From NCBI RefSeq assembly GCF_002113375.1, contig NZ_NEHO01000002.1:1-64000 (forward strand): a DNA stretch of 64,000 nucleotides, read 5' to 3'. The position numbers were made by a program, and so were the translations under genes. This stretch comes from Pseudomonas sp. R37(2017). GTDB lineage: Bacteria > Pseudomonadota > Gammaproteobacteria > Pseudomonadales > Pseudomonadaceae. The number at the start of each line of letters is the position of its first letter. Position 1 is the stretch's first letter. Of this stretch, positions 47,914-57,805 are shown in pieces. Under the pieces are notes generated by a model. That model was not told where the DNA came from. It saw only the letters and a program-made list of their open reading frames with translations, and did not search any database.

Positions 47914-47944
47914 AAAAAAGGGCGCATTCAATGCGCCCTTTTTT
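47914..47944. terminator. metNIQ terminator
   Basis: AAAAAAGGGCGCAT-TCA-ATGCGCCCTTTTTT, a perfect stem at 47914-47943. Symmetrical, so may also serve leftward transcripts. Confidence 0.93.
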
Positions 47945-47960
47945 GTGCCTGTATCAGCGC

Positions 47961-48050
47961 CCTTTGTAGGAGCGAGCCTGCTCGCGATGGAGTGTCAGTC
48001 GGCACCTCTGTATCTGATACACCATCGCGAGCAGGCTCGCTCCTACAGGG
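47961..48050. repeat. REP pair (REPIN)
   Basis: CCTTTGTAGGAGCGAGCCTG... (47961-47990) and ACCATCGCGAGCAGGCTCGC... (48021-48050), facing each other with 30 bp between. Between convergent metQ and the SCO gene. Confidence 0.88.
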
Positions 48051-48063
48051 GGGTTGGCGTCGA

Positions 48064-48699
48064 TCAGTCGCGCTTGAGCATCACCGGCAACTGCGCCACC
48101 AGCTTCGCATTGTTCAACGGTGCACGGATGAAGCCACGCTGCGTTCCATCCGGTCCGATCACCGCGAGGTTGCCGCTGTGATCGACGGTGTAGTTCGCCT
48201 TGCTGGTGTCCGCCGGAATGAACGGAATGCTCACCGCGTTGGCGAACTTTTGCAGCTCCTCGGTCGACGTCGCAGTCAGGCCGACGAATTGCGGGTCGAA
48301 GTAGCCCAGGTATTGCTTGAGCTGTGTGGGTGTATCGCGATTGGGGTCGACACTGACCAGTACGATTTGCAGTTTATCCACAGCCTCGGGCGGCAACTCG
48401 CTCTTGATCTGCCGAAGTTGGGCGAGGGTGGTCGGGCAGATGTCCGGGCAGAAGGTATAGCCGAAGAACAGCAGGCTCCACTTGCCTTTCAATTCATTGA
48501 TCGTGACCGGCTGGCCGTCCTGATTGGTCATCGTCACATCCGGCAGGTTACGGCTCTGCGGCAGCATAATGATGCCGGCGTCGATCAGCGCCGTCGGGTC
48601 GCCCTGGTTTTTCCCGGACAACACCTTGTTGACGGTCAGGCCCAGGATCAGTGCGACCAGGGCGACGAGAATGAAGACGGTTTTCTGGGTTCGAGTCAT
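48064..48699 (-). CDS. SCO1/SenC family copper protein
   Basis: 211 residues from ATG 48699. One N-terminal TM anchor ([14 protein letters not shown]). Thioredoxin fold with copper site [13 protein letters not shown] (CxxxC) and distal His in DHSGNLAV. Delivers copper to the CuA site of CoxB. Last gene of the assembly operon, with its ATG overlapping the cyoE stop (4 nt). Confidence 0.93.
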   Translation of the reverse strand: MTRTQKTVFILVALVALILGLTVNKVLSGKNQGDPTALIDAGIIMLPQSRNLPDVTMTNQDGQPVTINELKGKWSLLFFGYTFCPDICPTTLAQLRQIKSELPPEAVDKLQIVLVSVDPNRDTPTQLKQYLGYFDPQFVGLTATSTEELQKFANAVSIPFIPADTSKANYTVDHSGNLAVIGPDGTQRGFIRAPLNNAKLVAQLPVMLKRD

Positions 48700-49595
48700 A
48701 GGATCAACAATAAGTAGTGGTCTACGAGCAGGGCGATAAACAGCAGGAACAAGTAGTAAATAGAGTACTTGAACGTGTTGATCGCCGCGTGCGGCCGAGT
48801 GCCACGGTACAACACCACGGCCCAATGCAGAAACCGCGCCCCCAGCCCGAGCGCACACACCAGGTAGAGCGTACCGCTCATGTGGATCACGTAGGGCATC
48901 AGGCTGACGGCGAGCAACGCGAAGGTATAAAGCAGGATATGAACCTTGGTGTAGTGCTCGCCATGGGTAACCGGCAGCATCGGGATGTCGGCCTTGGCGT
49001 ATTCCTCCTTGCGATGGATCGCCAACGCCCAGAAGTGCGGAGGGGTCCAGGCGAAGATGATCAGTACCAGCAGCAGCGGTTCAGCGCTGACGTGACCGGT
49101 GGCGGCGGTCCAGCCGAGCAACGGCGGTGCTGCACCGGCCAGACCACCGATGACGATATTCTGCGGGGTCGCACGCTTGAGGAATCCGGTGTAGATCACG
49201 GCGTAGCCGAGCAACGAGGCGAGGGTCAGCCACGCGGTCAGCGGGTTGGTGAACGCCAGCAGCATGGCTTGCCCAAGGGCCGCCAACAGCAACGCGAACG
49301 TCAGCGCGGCGGTCGGCGAAACCCGGCCTTCGGCGAGCGGCCGTTTGTGGGTGCGCGCCATCACCGCGTCAATACGCCGATCCACCACATGATTGACCGC
49401 CGCCGCGCCACCAGCACACAGGGCGATGCCCAGGTTGCCGAAAATCAGTACCGTCCACGGCACACCGGCGCGGGTCGCAAGAAACATCCCCACCAGTGAA
49501 GTGATGAGCATCAGCACCACGACCTTGGGTTTGGTCAGCTCCAGGTAGTCACGCCAGATCGCCTGACTGGGACGTTCGCCGATCAGAATCGCCAT
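48696..49595 (-). CDS. cyoE: Protoheme IX farnesyltransferase (haem O synthase)
   Basis: 299 residues, UbiA family, 8-9 TM helices. The polyprenyl-diphosphate motif is [20 protein letters not shown], and a second one lies near [12 protein letters not shown]. Converts haem B to haem O, feeding CtaA. Overlaps ctaA by 13 nt. Confidence 0.95.
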   Translation of the reverse strand: MAILIGERPSQAIWRDYLELTKPKVVVLMLITSLVGMFLATRAGVPWTVLIFGNLGIALCAGGAAAVNHVVDRRIDAVMARTHKRPLAEGRVSPTAALTFALLLAALGQAMLLAFTNPLTAWLTLASLLGYAVIYTGFLKRATPQNIVIGGLAGAAPPLLGWTAATGHVSAEPLLLVLIIFAWTPPHFWALAIHRKEEYAKADIPMLPVTHGEHYTKVHILLYTFALLAVSLMPYVIHMSGTLYLVCALGLGARFLHWAVVLYRGTRPHAAINTFKYSIYYLFLLFIALLVDHYLLLIL

Positions 49596-50656
49596 GGCAT
49601 CTCTCCTTTTATTGTTATGGGCCCGGCTGAGTGTTTACGCGGACTGAAACGCCAGCGCGTTGGCTGCTTGACCCGAACCAGACTGGTTCGGGCGTGGTAA
49701 TTGACCAGCACCATGGTCAGCAACAACGCCGCGCCGCCCGCGTTATGCGCGACGGCCACCGGCAGCGGCAGATGAAACAGCACATTGCTGATGCCGAGGG
49801 TGATTTGTGCGCCAAGGGCGACCAGCACCAGGCCTGCCAGGCGCGTCATGCCGACCACTTTCAATTGCCAGGCCAGACCGAGCAACACCAGGGTGACCAA
49901 CAACGCACCGATACGATGGGTCAGGTGGATAGCCGTACGGGCATCGCTGTCCAGTTGGCCGCCAAGATAGTTCGGGCCAATGTGTTGGGTCAGGTGGAAA
50001 CCGTTGGCGAAGTCGGCCGGTGGCAACCACTGACCATGACAGGTGGGAAAGTCGATACAGGCTACGGCGGCGTAATTGGAACTGACCCAGCCACCGAGCG
50101 CGATTTGCCCGATCACCAACAGCAACCCCGCCGTCGCCCAGTGCTGCAAACGTCGTGGCACGGTCAGCGCCGGCAGTACGCCGGACAGGCGCAAGGTCAA
50201 CAAAAACAACAGACTCAAGGTCGCGAAACCGCCAAGCAGATGCCCGGTGACTACCTGCGGCCAAAGCTTGAGCGTGACCGTCCACATGCCAAACGCGGCC
50301 TGGCCAAAGACCACCGCCAACAGAAACAACGGCAACTTCACCGGCTGCCCCGGATGGCGGCGATGCATCCACGCACGCGCTGCCAGCACTGCGATCAACA
50401 GCCCCAGCGTGCCGGCGAAGTAACGGTGGATCATCTCGTTCCAGCCCTTGTGGGCCTCGACCGGAGTGTCCGGGAAATGCAATTCGGCATGGGCCAGTTG
50501 GGCTTCGCTTTTCGGTACGCTGATGAAGCCGTAGCAGCCGGGCCAGTCCGGGCAGCCGAGGCCTGCGTGGGTCAGGCGGGTATAGGCGCCAAGCAACACC
50601 ACAATCAGCGCCAGCAAAGTGGCAAACAACGCGAGGCGAAATCCAGGTTTGGCCAT
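49583..50656 (-). CDS. ctaA: Haem A synthase CtaA (COX15)
   Basis: 357 residues, about 8 TM helices. [21 protein letters not shown], the helix with His in [14 protein letters not shown] and the second-half [10 protein letters not shown] supply haem ligands. Oxidises haem O to haem A for the aa3 core. Between the 50667 gene (10-nt gap) and cyoE (overlap). Confidence 0.95.
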   Translation of the reverse strand: MAKPGFRLALFATLLALIVVLLGAYTRLTHAGLGCPDWPGCYGFISVPKSEAQLAHAELHFPDTPVEAHKGWNEMIHRYFAGTLGLLIAVLAARAWMHRRHPGQPVKLPLFLLAVVFGQAAFGMWTVTLKLWPQVVTGHLLGGFATLSLLFLLTLRLSGVLPALTVPRRLQHWATAGLLLVIGQIALGGWVSSNYAAVACIDFPTCHGQWLPPADFANGFHLTQHIGPNYLGGQLDSDARTAIHLTHRIGALLVTLVLLGLAWQLKVVGMTRLAGLVLVALGAQITLGISNVLFHLPLPVAVAHNAGGAALLLTMVLVNYHARTSLVRVKQPTRWRFSPRKHSAGPITIKGEMPWRF

Positions 50657-50666
50657 GACGATGCCC

Positions 50667-51260
50667 TTATCCGATATTCGACAGTTTCAGCAGGTGACGC
50701 AGGTCGTTGAGCAGGTCCTTGCCCTTGACCGAAGGGTCATAGCGCAGCACCAGATTGCCGTGAGGGTCGATGATCCAAAGGTGTGGCGCGTCATTGCTCT
50801 GAGCGCCTTTGATGTAGGTCGGCAAGTCCAGTGAATAGCGCTGCAACTGCGGGTACTCGCGTTGAAGTTTAGTCTCGTAATCGCTGTTCAGCGCCTGCGC
50901 GGCGGCCAATGCATGGCTGGCGCGGGACGCGTCGCGCCCCAGGCCGATCTGGATCTGCCGCGCCAGATACACCAGTTGCTGGCAGTCCACCGCGCAATCC
51001 TTGGGCGCCGTCACCAGTATCTGCCAGCGATCCTCCTGTGCCTGTACACCGATGTCCGCGCGGCTCTGGCCGTTGCCGATCAGTTCGCCGTGATAACTGC
51101 GGCCCTCGGGCACCCAGAAATTCAGCTTGTACATGCCGGTGGCGAGGATCATCGGACCGATCACCCCGAGCAGGATCAGCAGCAGTTGCAAGCGGCCCTT
51201 GCGCCGGTTCACCGACGGTTTCGCCTCAGACATGCTGGGTGGATTCATGGCCGCTCCCAT
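50667..51260 (-). CDS. Hypothetical oxidase-linked membrane protein
   Basis: 197 residues from ATG 51260, which has an ideal AAGGAG 8 nt upstream. ATG 51248 and 51233 are alternatives. One TM helix (LQLLLILLGVIGPMILATGM), then a thioredoxin-like periplasmic domain with CAVDCQQLVY and a late HLWIIDPHGNLVLRY strand as in SCO proteins. The C-x3-C spacing also matches SCO. May help copper or haem insertion (inference). Starts inside the SURF1 gene. Confidence 0.75.
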   Translation of the reverse strand: MGAAMNPPSMSEAKPSVNRRKGRLQLLLILLGVIGPMILATGMYKLNFWVPEGRSYHGELIGNGQSRADIGVQAQEDRWQILVTAPKDCAVDCQQLVYLARQIQIGLGRDASRASHALAAAQALNSDYETKLQREYPQLQRYSLDLPTYIKGAQSNDAPHLWIIDPHGNLVLRYDPSVKGKDLLNDLRHLLKLSNIG

Positions 51261-51966
51261 GGTGTTTCTCCTTTGCGTTGTGCCAGCCGAGATAGAGATA
51301 AAGACCGAACAGGGCAATCGCCATGGCGAACCACTGCACGGCATAAGCAATGTGTTTTTCCGGGCCCATGGCGATTACTGGCCAGTCGGCCTGATAGGTG
51401 GCCGGGCTGGTTTCAGCGCGTAATTCGTAGGCAAAACCTTCGCGGTTCAGCGCCCTCCAAAGGCTGGCCGGCTCGACGGCCGTAATTAGCTTCGGCCATG
51501 TAGACGTCGTCGGATCTGCGTGCAGTTGGAAGGTCGCACCGGGAGAAACGTAGACCCACGCATCGAGGCTGACTACCTCGGCAGGGGTCTTGAATTGTGG
51601 GGGTATGCGGCGCTCCGGCCATGGCAGCCAGCCGCGATTGACCAACAGCCAAAGCCCGGTGGCCTGATCATGGAACGGTTGCAACAACTCGACGCCGACT
51701 CGGCCGTTGCGTTGGCTATTGTCCAGCAGCAGGCTGTGTTCGGCATCGAACTGGCCATGCAAACGCACCCGGCGAAAGGCCGGATCAGTGGTGTATTGCA
51801 ACTCGGTGCTGGCCATCGGCACGGCCGCGCGGCGTTCGGCATAGTTTTGCAGCAGCGCGCTTTTCTCCGCCCCCCGGCTCAATTGCCAGAACCCCAGGCA
51901 CACCAGCAACGGCAGCAACAGCGCCACCACCAGCGTTGGCACGATACCCGGCCGAAAACACTTCAT
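51226..51966 (-). CDS. SURF1 family oxidase assembly protein
   Basis: 246 residues, two TM helices near the ends (TLVVALLLPLLVCLGFWQLS; WFAMAIALFGLYLYLGW) around a periplasmic domain. Motifs RRVRLHGQFD, LLVNRGWLPWP. Bacterial Surf1 binds haem A for insertion into CtaD. First gene of the SURF1-50667-ctaA-cyoE-SCO operon. Confidence 0.92.
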   Translation of the reverse strand: MKCFRPGIVPTLVVALLLPLLVCLGFWQLSRGAEKSALLQNYAERRAAVPMASTELQYTTDPAFRRVRLHGQFDAEHSLLLDNSQRNGRVGVELLQPFHDQATGLWLLVNRGWLPWPERRIPPQFKTPAEVVSLDAWVYVSPGATFQLHADPTTSTWPKLITAVEPASLWRALNREGFAYELRAETSPATYQADWPVIAMGPEKHIAYAVQWFAMAIALFGLYLYLGWHNAKEKHHGSGHESTQHV

Positions 51967-52037
51967 GGCATCGCCAGAAAGTCGGTCATCGCGATAGCTA
52001 TACTCATATGCATCGCTTGTCCCCCCGGAGTCACACC

Positions 52038-52241
52038 ATGCTCAAAGCAGCCATCGTCCTGATGCTGATTGCCACGGTTGTCAGCCTGTTCAGCGGCCTG
52101 TTTTTTCTGGTCAAGGACGACAGCAGCTCAAACCGCCTCGTCATTGCCTTGAGTGTGCGAGTGACACTGGCCGCCATTACCCTCGGCCTGATCGCCTGGG
52201 GCTTTTTCAGCGGCCAGCTGGTTTCTCATGCCCCCTGGTAG
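52038..52241 (+). CDS. DUF2909 twin-TM protein
   Basis: 67 residues, two TM helices (AAIVLMLIATVVSLFSGLFF and LAAITLGLIAWGFFSGQL). CGGAG precedes ATG 52038. Gene position inside the oxidase locus is conserved in Pseudomonas as far as I recall, but it lies on the opposite strand to its neighbours. Possible small oxidase subunit or assembly factor. Untested. Confidence 0.8.
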   Translation: MLKAAIVLMLIATVVSLFSGLFFLVKDDSSSNRLVIALSVRVTLAAITLGLIAWGFFSGQLVSHAPW

Positions 52242-52260
52242 CTCGCTCCTGCCAACTGCT

Positions 52261-53148
52261 TTAAAGCACATAGACGAAAACGAACAACCCGATCCACACC
52301 ACATCCACGAAGTGCCAGTACCAGCTTGCCGCTTCGAAGCCGAACTGGTGCTCGCTGTCGAAGTGCCCCCGCATGATCCGCATCAGCATCACGAAGAGGA
52401 TGATGGTGCCGATGGTCACATGGGCGCCGTGGAACCCGGTGAGCATGAAGAACGTCGCGCCGTAGATGCCCGAACCCAGGGTCAGGCCCAGCTCGTGATA
52501 GGCGTGCATGTATTCTTCGGCCTGGAAGGTGAGGAACGCACAACCCAGCAATACGGTGAGCGCCAGCCAGAGTTTCAGTGCGCCGCGATGGCCCTTTTTC
52601 AAGGCGTGGTGGGCGATGGTCACGGTCACGCTGGAACTGACCAGCAACACAGTGTTGAGCAGCGGCAGGCCCCAGGGGCTGATGACTTCCTTGGGCGGCG
52701 GAAACAGTTTCGAGTCGGGGTTGTTCAACAACGGCCAGACAAATTCGAAGTTCGGCCACAGCATGTGTGCAATGCCCTTGGTGCCCTCGCCGCCGAGCGC
52801 AGGCCCGGAGACGTGACGCACATAAAACAGCGCGCCAAAAAAGGCGATGAAGAACATCACCTCCGAGAAAATGAACCAGCTCATGCCCCAGCGGAACGAG
52901 CGATCCATCTGTGCGCTGTACAAGCCTGCGCGACTTTCCTTGATCACCGTGCCGAACCAGCCGAACAACATGTAGGCCAGCAGCAGCCCGCCGACGAAAA
53001 AGATCAGCGGTCCGTGGGATTCCGGGCGCGCCGCTTTCAGATCATTGAACCAGGTGGCCAGGCCGTAGACGGTGATGACCAAGCCGAGCGTGGCGACGAT
53101 CGGCCATTTGCTCTGGGCGGGAACGTAATAATGTTCATGAGTTGCCAT
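52261..53148 (-). CDS. ctaE: Cytochrome c oxidase subunit III
   Basis: 295 residues, 7 TM helices. Diagnostic segments: FGALFYVRHVSGPALGGEG, HAYHELGLTLGSGIYGATFF, TGFHGAHVTIG and WHFVDVVWIGLFVFVYVL. Last gene of coxB-ctaD-ctaG-ctaE. Confidence 0.96.
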   Translation of the reverse strand: MATHEHYYVPAQSKWPIVATLGLVITVYGLATWFNDLKAARPESHGPLIFFVGGLLLAYMLFGWFGTVIKESRAGLYSAQMDRSFRWGMSWFIFSEVMFFIAFFGALFYVRHVSGPALGGEGTKGIAHMLWPNFEFVWPLLNNPDSKLFPPPKEVISPWGLPLLNTVLLVSSSVTVTIAHHALKKGHRGALKLWLALTVLLGCAFLTFQAEEYMHAYHELGLTLGSGIYGATFFMLTGFHGAHVTIGTIILFVMLMRIMRGHFDSEHQFGFEAASWYWHFVDVVWIGLFVFVYVL

Positions 53149-53173
53149 TTATTGTTCTCCTTATCGGGCACGC

Positions 53174-53725
53174 TCAGCCGCCAGTGTTTACAGCTACCGG
53201 TGGATGTCGGGCGGTGATATCGAACAGCGTGTAAGACAGCGTCAGGTGCTTCACATCCTTGGGCATGTCACGGTCAACGATGAAACGTACCGGCATCTCG
53301 ATCCGCTGACCGGGCTGCAGCACTTGCTGGGTAAAGCAGAAACATTCGGTCTTGTGGAAGTACGCCGCCGCGGTGCTGGGCGCGATACTCGGCACGGCTT
53401 GCGCGCTCATTGGCCGGTCGGTGGGGTTGTGGGCGATGAAGATCATTTCGTTCACCGCACCTGGGTTAGCGGTCAATTGATCATGCTTGGGGTAAAAGTC
53501 CCAGGGCATGTCGGCAGAGTTGGTCGACAGAAACTGCACACGCACCTGCCGCGAGGTATCGACCGTTTGCTCACCCTCGTACTGCCCGGCGGTCTTGCCG
53601 TTGATGCCGAAGGCCTTGCACATCACGTCGTAGATCGGCACCAGCGCAAACCCGAACACAAACATCGCCACCACCACGGTCAGTAAACGCGTGACCAGTT
53701 TCTTCAAAGAAATAGAGTCAGCCAT
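53174..53725 (-). CDS. ctaG: Cytochrome c oxidase assembly protein CtaG (Cox11)
   Basis: 183 residues from ATG 53725. One TM anchor (VVAMFVFGFALVPIYDVMC), copper-binding CFCFTQQVLQPGQRIEMP. Inserts CuB into subunit I. The frame continues upstream through a REP element, so the ATG with SD AGAGGAAGAG is used. Confidence 0.95.
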   Translation of the reverse strand: MADSISLKKLVTRLLTVVVAMFVFGFALVPIYDVMCKAFGINGKTAGQYEGEQTVDTSRQVRVQFLSTNSADMPWDFYPKHDQLTANPGAVNEMIFIAHNPTDRPMSAQAVPSIAPSTAAAYFHKTECFCFTQQVLQPGQRIEMPVRFIVDRDMPKDVKHLTLSYTLFDITARHPPVAVNTGG

Positions 53726-53750
53726 GGCTCTTCCTCTTCGCACCGTCCCC

Positions 53751-53853
53751 TTTAGGAGCGAGCATGCTCGCGATGGTCGCCAACACTGACACTGGCTGCC
53801 TGACACCCCGCGGAGTTCTCGGGTTCATCGCGAGCATGCTCGCTCCTACAGGG
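53751..53853. repeat. REP pair inside the oxidase operon
   Basis: TTTAGGAGCGAGCATGCTCG... (53751-53776) and TCATCGCGAGCATGCTCGCT... (53825-53853) between ctaD and ctaG, which are otherwise co-transcribed. May change mRNA stability between the two cistrons. Confidence 0.85.
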
Positions 53854-53860
53854 TGGGTGT

Positions 53861-55453
53861 TCATTTCACTTCCGGCGGCGTGGTGAAGGTGTGATACGGC
53901 GCTGGCGACGGGATGCTCCACTCCAGGCCTTCAGCCCCATCCCACGGTTTGGCCGGTGCCGGGGGGCCGCCGCGAATGGTCTTGATCACGATGAACAGGA
54001 AGAAGATCTGCGTCGCACCGAACATGAACGCGCCAATCGAGGAAACCATGTTGAAATCGGCAAATTGCAGGTTGTAGTCCGGAATCCGCCGAGGCATGCC
54101 CGCCAGGCCCACGAAGTGCATCGGGAAGAAAGCCATGTTCATACCGATGAACGACAGCCAGAAATGCAGCTTGCCCAAGGTTTCGTCGTACATGTGGCCG
54201 GTCCATTTCGGCAGCCAGTAGTAGGCCGAGGCGAAGATCCCGAAAATCGCCCCCGGGACCAGCACATAGTGGAAGTGCGCGACTACGAAGTAGGTGTCCT
54301 GGTACTGGAAATCCGCCGGGGCGATGGCCAGCATCAACCCGGAGAAACCGCCAATGGAGAACAGGATCACGAATGCCACGGCGAACAGCATCGGCGTCTC
54401 GAAGGTCAGCGAGCCTTGCCACATGGTGCTGGCCCAGTTGAACACCTTCACGCCCGTTGGCACCGCAATCAGCAGCGTGGCGTACATGAAGAACAACTCG
54501 CCCACCAGCGGAATGCCGACCACGAACATGTGGTGCGCCCAGACGATGAACGACAGGAACGCGATACTCGCCGTGGCGTAGACCATCGATGTGTAGCCAA
54601 ACAGTGGCTTGCGCGAAAAGGCCGGAATGATCGAGCTGACAGCACCGAACGCCGGCAGGATCATGATGTACACCTCGGGGTGACCGAAGAACCAGAACAC
54701 ATGCTGGAACAGCACCGGGTCACCGCCACCGGCGGCACTGAAGAAGCTGGTGCCGAAGTGAATGTCCATCAGCATCATCGTCACGCAACCGGCCAGTACC
54801 GGCATTACCGCAATCAACAGGAACGCGGTGATCAGCCAGGTCCAGACGAACAGTGGCATTTTCATCAACGTCATGCCGGGGGCGCGCAGGTTGAGGATGG
54901 TCGCGATCACGTTGATCGCCCCCATGATCGAACTGATCCCCATCAAGTGAATGGCGAAGATGAAAAAAGTCACGCTTTCCGGCGCATAAGTCGTCGATAG
55001 CGGAGCATAGAAAGTCCAGCCGAAGTTCGGCCCGCCGCCAGAAGTGAACAGGGTCGAAACCAGCAGCAGGAACGCCGCTGGCAACAACCAGAAGCTGAAG
55101 TTGTTCATTCGCGGCAGGGCCATGTCCGGCGCGCCGATCATCAGCGGGATCATCCAGTTGGCGAGGCCGACGAAGGCCGGCATCACCGCACCGAAGACCA
55201 TCACCAGGCCGTGCATGGTGGTCATCTGGTTGAAGAATTCCGGCTGGACGATTTGCAACCCCGGCTGGAACAGCTCGGCGCGAATCACCATCGCGAACGA
55301 GCCACCGAGCAGGAACATGGAGAACGCAAACCACAGGTACAGCGTACCGATATCCTTGTGGTTGGTAGTCAGCACCCAGCGCATCAAGCCTTTGGCGGGG
55401 CCGTGGGCGTGGTCGGTGGCGGTATGAACATGTTCATCGATTACAGCAGTCAT
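53861..55453 (-). CDS. ctaD: Cytochrome c oxidase subunit I
   Basis: 530 residues, 12 TM helices. Haem/CuB ligands: TTMHGLVMVFGA, FWFFGHPEVYIMILP (His-Tyr crosslink), IVWAHHMFVVG and FVVAHFHYVLV. aa3-type haem-copper oxidase core. The K- and D-channel elements (NFSFW..., GHPEVY) are present. Second gene of the operon, 82 nt after coxB. Confidence 0.97.
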   Translation of the reverse strand: MTAVIDEHVHTATDHAHGPAKGLMRWVLTTNHKDIGTLYLWFAFSMFLLGGSFAMVIRAELFQPGLQIVQPEFFNQMTTMHGLVMVFGAVMPAFVGLANWMIPLMIGAPDMALPRMNNFSFWLLPAAFLLLVSTLFTSGGGPNFGWTFYAPLSTTYAPESVTFFIFAIHLMGISSIMGAINVIATILNLRAPGMTLMKMPLFVWTWLITAFLLIAVMPVLAGCVTMMLMDIHFGTSFFSAAGGGDPVLFQHVFWFFGHPEVYIMILPAFGAVSSIIPAFSRKPLFGYTSMVYATASIAFLSFIVWAHHMFVVGIPLVGELFFMYATLLIAVPTGVKVFNWASTMWQGSLTFETPMLFAVAFVILFSIGGFSGLMLAIAPADFQYQDTYFVVAHFHYVLVPGAIFGIFASAYYWLPKWTGHMYDETLGKLHFWLSFIGMNMAFFPMHFVGLAGMPRRIPDYNLQFADFNMVSSIGAFMFGATQIFFLFIVIKTIRGGPPAPAKPWDGAEGLEWSIPSPAPYHTFTTPPEVK

Positions 55454-55535
55454 GTCCTGTCTCCTGCAAACAGATGGGCTGGGCAGGTCGGGATGCGTAG
55501 CCCCGACCGGTTCCTTACGCGTGCAATGGACCGGG

Positions 55536-56663
55536 TCATTTGCTTTCCGCCTGTTTCAGCTCCAGCACTTCTTTAGGCGTGACCATGTCGCCCTTGTTGT
55601 TGCCCCAGGCATTACGTTCATAGGTCACGACCGCCGCGATATCGACTTCCGAGAGTTGCTTGCCGAACGCCGCCATCGCGGTGCCGGGCTTGCCGTGGAA
55701 GACAATGCTCAGGTGGGCGTCTTTCGGTCCGGTGGCTATTTTCGAGCCCTTGAGCGCCGGGAACATCGGCGGCAGGCCCTGGCCTTCGGCCTGGTGACAG
55801 GCCACGCAGGTGGTGTGGTAGATCTTGTCGCCGCGATCCTTGAGCTCGTCGAGCGTCCATTCCTTGCTGGTCAGCTCTTTGAGCTGTGCAGCTTCGACCT
55901 TGCGATCAGCCAGCCATTTTTCGTAATCGGCCTTTTCCTTGACCTCGACCACGGTCGGCATGAAGCCGTGATCCTTGCCGCACAACTCGGCGCACTGGCC
56001 ACGGTAGATGCCGGGCTTGTCGATGCGGGTCCAGGCTTCATTGACGAAGCCCGGGATCGCATCGCGCTTGACCGCGAAAGCCGGCACCCACCAGGAGTGG
56101 ATTACATCGGCGGAGGTCACCAGGAAGCGCACCTTGGTGCCAACCGGCAGCACCAGGGGCTTGTCGACTTCAAGCAGGTAGTGCTCGCCCTTGGCTTCCT
56201 TGTTGTGGATTTGCTCCTGGGGGGTGGTCAGGTTGCTGAAGAACTCAACGTCCTGGCCCAGGTATTTGTAATGCCACTTCCACTGGTAACCGGTGATCTG
56301 GATATCGACCTCCGGCTCGCTTGAGTCGTACATCTTGATCAGGGTCGCGGTAGCGGGAACCGCCATGGCCACCAGGATCAGGAAGGGCACGATGGTCCAG
56401 AGGATTTCAACGGTGGTGCTTTCATGAAATTTGGCGGCCACCTGCCCGGTCGAGCGGCGGTGGAGAATCATCGACCAGAACATGGCACCAAAAACGATGA
56501 TGCCGATCACCACACAGATCCAGAAAATGGTCATGTGCAGGTCGAATACTGCGTGACTGATTTCGGTCGCTCCAGGCGCCATATTCACAGTCCAGGCCGC
56601 TTGCGCCTGACTGAAAATCGACCACAACAGGAGGCCCATCCAGACATGTGGATGTCGCATCAT
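55536..56663 (-). CDS. coxB: Cytochrome c oxidase subunit II with fused cytochrome c domain
   Basis: 375 residues. Signal peptide, two TM helices, CuA domain (GQCAELCGKDHGFM with upstream His in DVIHSWWVPAFAVK), then a C-terminal monohaem domain (CVACHQAEGQG), which makes this a caa3-type oxidase. First gene of the structural operon. Confidence 0.96.
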   Translation of the reverse strand: MMRHPHVWMGLLLWSIFSQAQAAWTVNMAPGATEISHAVFDLHMTIFWICVVIGIIVFGAMFWSMILHRRSTGQVAAKFHESTTVEILWTIVPFLILVAMAVPATATLIKMYDSSEPEVDIQITGYQWKWHYKYLGQDVEFFSNLTTPQEQIHNKEAKGEHYLLEVDKPLVLPVGTKVRFLVTSADVIHSWWVPAFAVKRDAIPGFVNEAWTRIDKPGIYRGQCAELCGKDHGFMPTVVEVKEKADYEKWLADRKVEAAQLKELTSKEWTLDELKDRGDKIYHTTCVACHQAEGQGLPPMFPALKGSKIATGPKDAHLSIVFHGKPGTAMAAFGKQLSEVDIAAVVTYERNAWGNNKGDMVTPKEVLELKQAESK

Positions 56664-57033
56664 TGCGGGTTCCCCTTATCGTTCTTGTTATCCCGCCGGC
56701 TTTCACCTGCGGCAAGGGAGCGGCTGCATCAGACTACGAACTTGAATTGCCGGGCCTTGCTGCATATGCAGTCGGGCGTCATCAGCTAACTCCATTCCAC
56801 CCCGAGTATAGACAGCACCTCCGACCTCGCAACGCGAAGGCGTAAATCGGATGAAACAGCATTAACTTGCATTGCAGGGCACGAATGGAGAAGGATGCAG
56901 GCGAGTGGTGGCACGCCGATATAACAGGTGCGTCTCAAGGATGAAGTAATTATGACAAATGCGTCTTAGCATTTTTCGTAAGCCAGCTAAGTTATGTCTT
57001 CCCTATTTCATTGCCTTGTTTCCTGGAGTTTTC
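56664..57033. promoter_or_regulatory. 370-bp gap with the coxB promoter
   Basis: Minus strand promoter: -35 TTGCGA (56827-56832), 16-bp spacer, -10 TATACT (56805-56810), about 140 nt ahead of the coxB start. The rest holds no ORF or RNA gene I can support. In other pseudomonads this oxidase is RpoS-linked and starvation-induced; no clear RpoS feature was identified here. Confidence 0.6.
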
Positions 57034-57684
57034 ATGAACACCGCCGCATTGCGCGAGCAGATCCAAAAAGCCCAACAACACGAAGCCGAAACCCGCCTGC
57101 TGACGCGTCAGCTGGAAAGCAAACTGCCTCATCTACACCCGTCGATCCAATTGCCGGAGACCGATACCAACGGCGTACTGACGCGATTTGTCGCCGCCTA
57201 CATCGAAGAAGTGCCCGATCTGCTGGATGCAGCCAATGAAGTCGCAAGGGAAGCGGGCATTGAGTCACAGATCAAACCGGTGCTGAAAATCGCCGAGCAG
57301 TACTTCCTCCAGCCGCCAGCCATCATGGCTGGCCACGTCGGGCTCGACAGCCTGCTGGATGAAGCCTATCTGGCGCATCGGTTCGTCGAAGAGGTCAACG
57401 ACCTGTACATCAAGCATTTCGGCCAGCCACTGATCCCCCTGGACATGACTGTCGCCAACCTGATTGCTCACCAATTGATCGGTGAGTCGTTCGCCAACCA
57501 ACTGGACGAAGCGGTACATCACGCCATCGACGAGATGCTCAACGACGAAAGCTTCGCCCTGGAATCGGTAGAAGCCTACCGTGAGAAGCTCAAAAGCCCG
57601 GACACCGGCGCCGCGTGGAAACGCTGGCCGTGCATGTCCCGCCGACTGGGCGTAGACCTGGCGCTGGATCAGCCGGCGGCTTGA
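57034..57684 (+). CDS. Conserved hypothetical protein beside the oxidase locus
   Basis: 216 residues from ATG 57034 (MNTAALREQIQKAQQHEAET) preceded by CTGGAG. Almost entirely helical, acidic, no signal or TM segment. I recall a hypothetical gene at this place in P. aeruginosa (between the SulP gene and coxB). No family recognised. The frame is open to 56959 but that region is AT-rich leader. Confidence 0.7.
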   Translation: MNTAALREQIQKAQQHEAETRLLTRQLESKLPHLHPSIQLPETDTNGVLTRFVAAYIEEVPDLLDAANEVAREAGIESQIKPVLKIAEQYFLQPPAIMAGHVGLDSLLDEAYLAHRFVEEVNDLYIKHFGQPLIPLDMTVANLIAHQLIGESFANQLDEAVHHAIDEMLNDESFALESVEAYREKLKSPDTGAAWKRWPCMSRRLGVDLALDQPAA

Positions 57685-57704
57685 TCCAGCGGTAAACACA
57701 ATCT

Positions 57705-57799
57705 CCCTGTAGGAGCGAACCTGCTCGCGATGAGGCCACGTCATTCAACATCAATGTTGAGTGATACGCCGCCATCGCGAACCAGCTCGCTCCCACACA
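57705..57799. repeat. REP pair (REPIN)
   Basis: CCCTGTAGGAGCGAACCTGC... (57705-57732) and CCATCGCGAACCAGCTCGCT... (57771-57799). Arms have drifted from the other copies. Between the convergent 57034 gene and the SulP gene. Confidence 0.82.
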
Positions 57800-57805
57800 G
57801 GAGCC

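Noticed and set aside
53891..55000. 369-codon plus-strand frame opposite ctaD
   Set aside because: Antisense shadow of subunit I, with arginine/histidine-rich composition typical of shadows.
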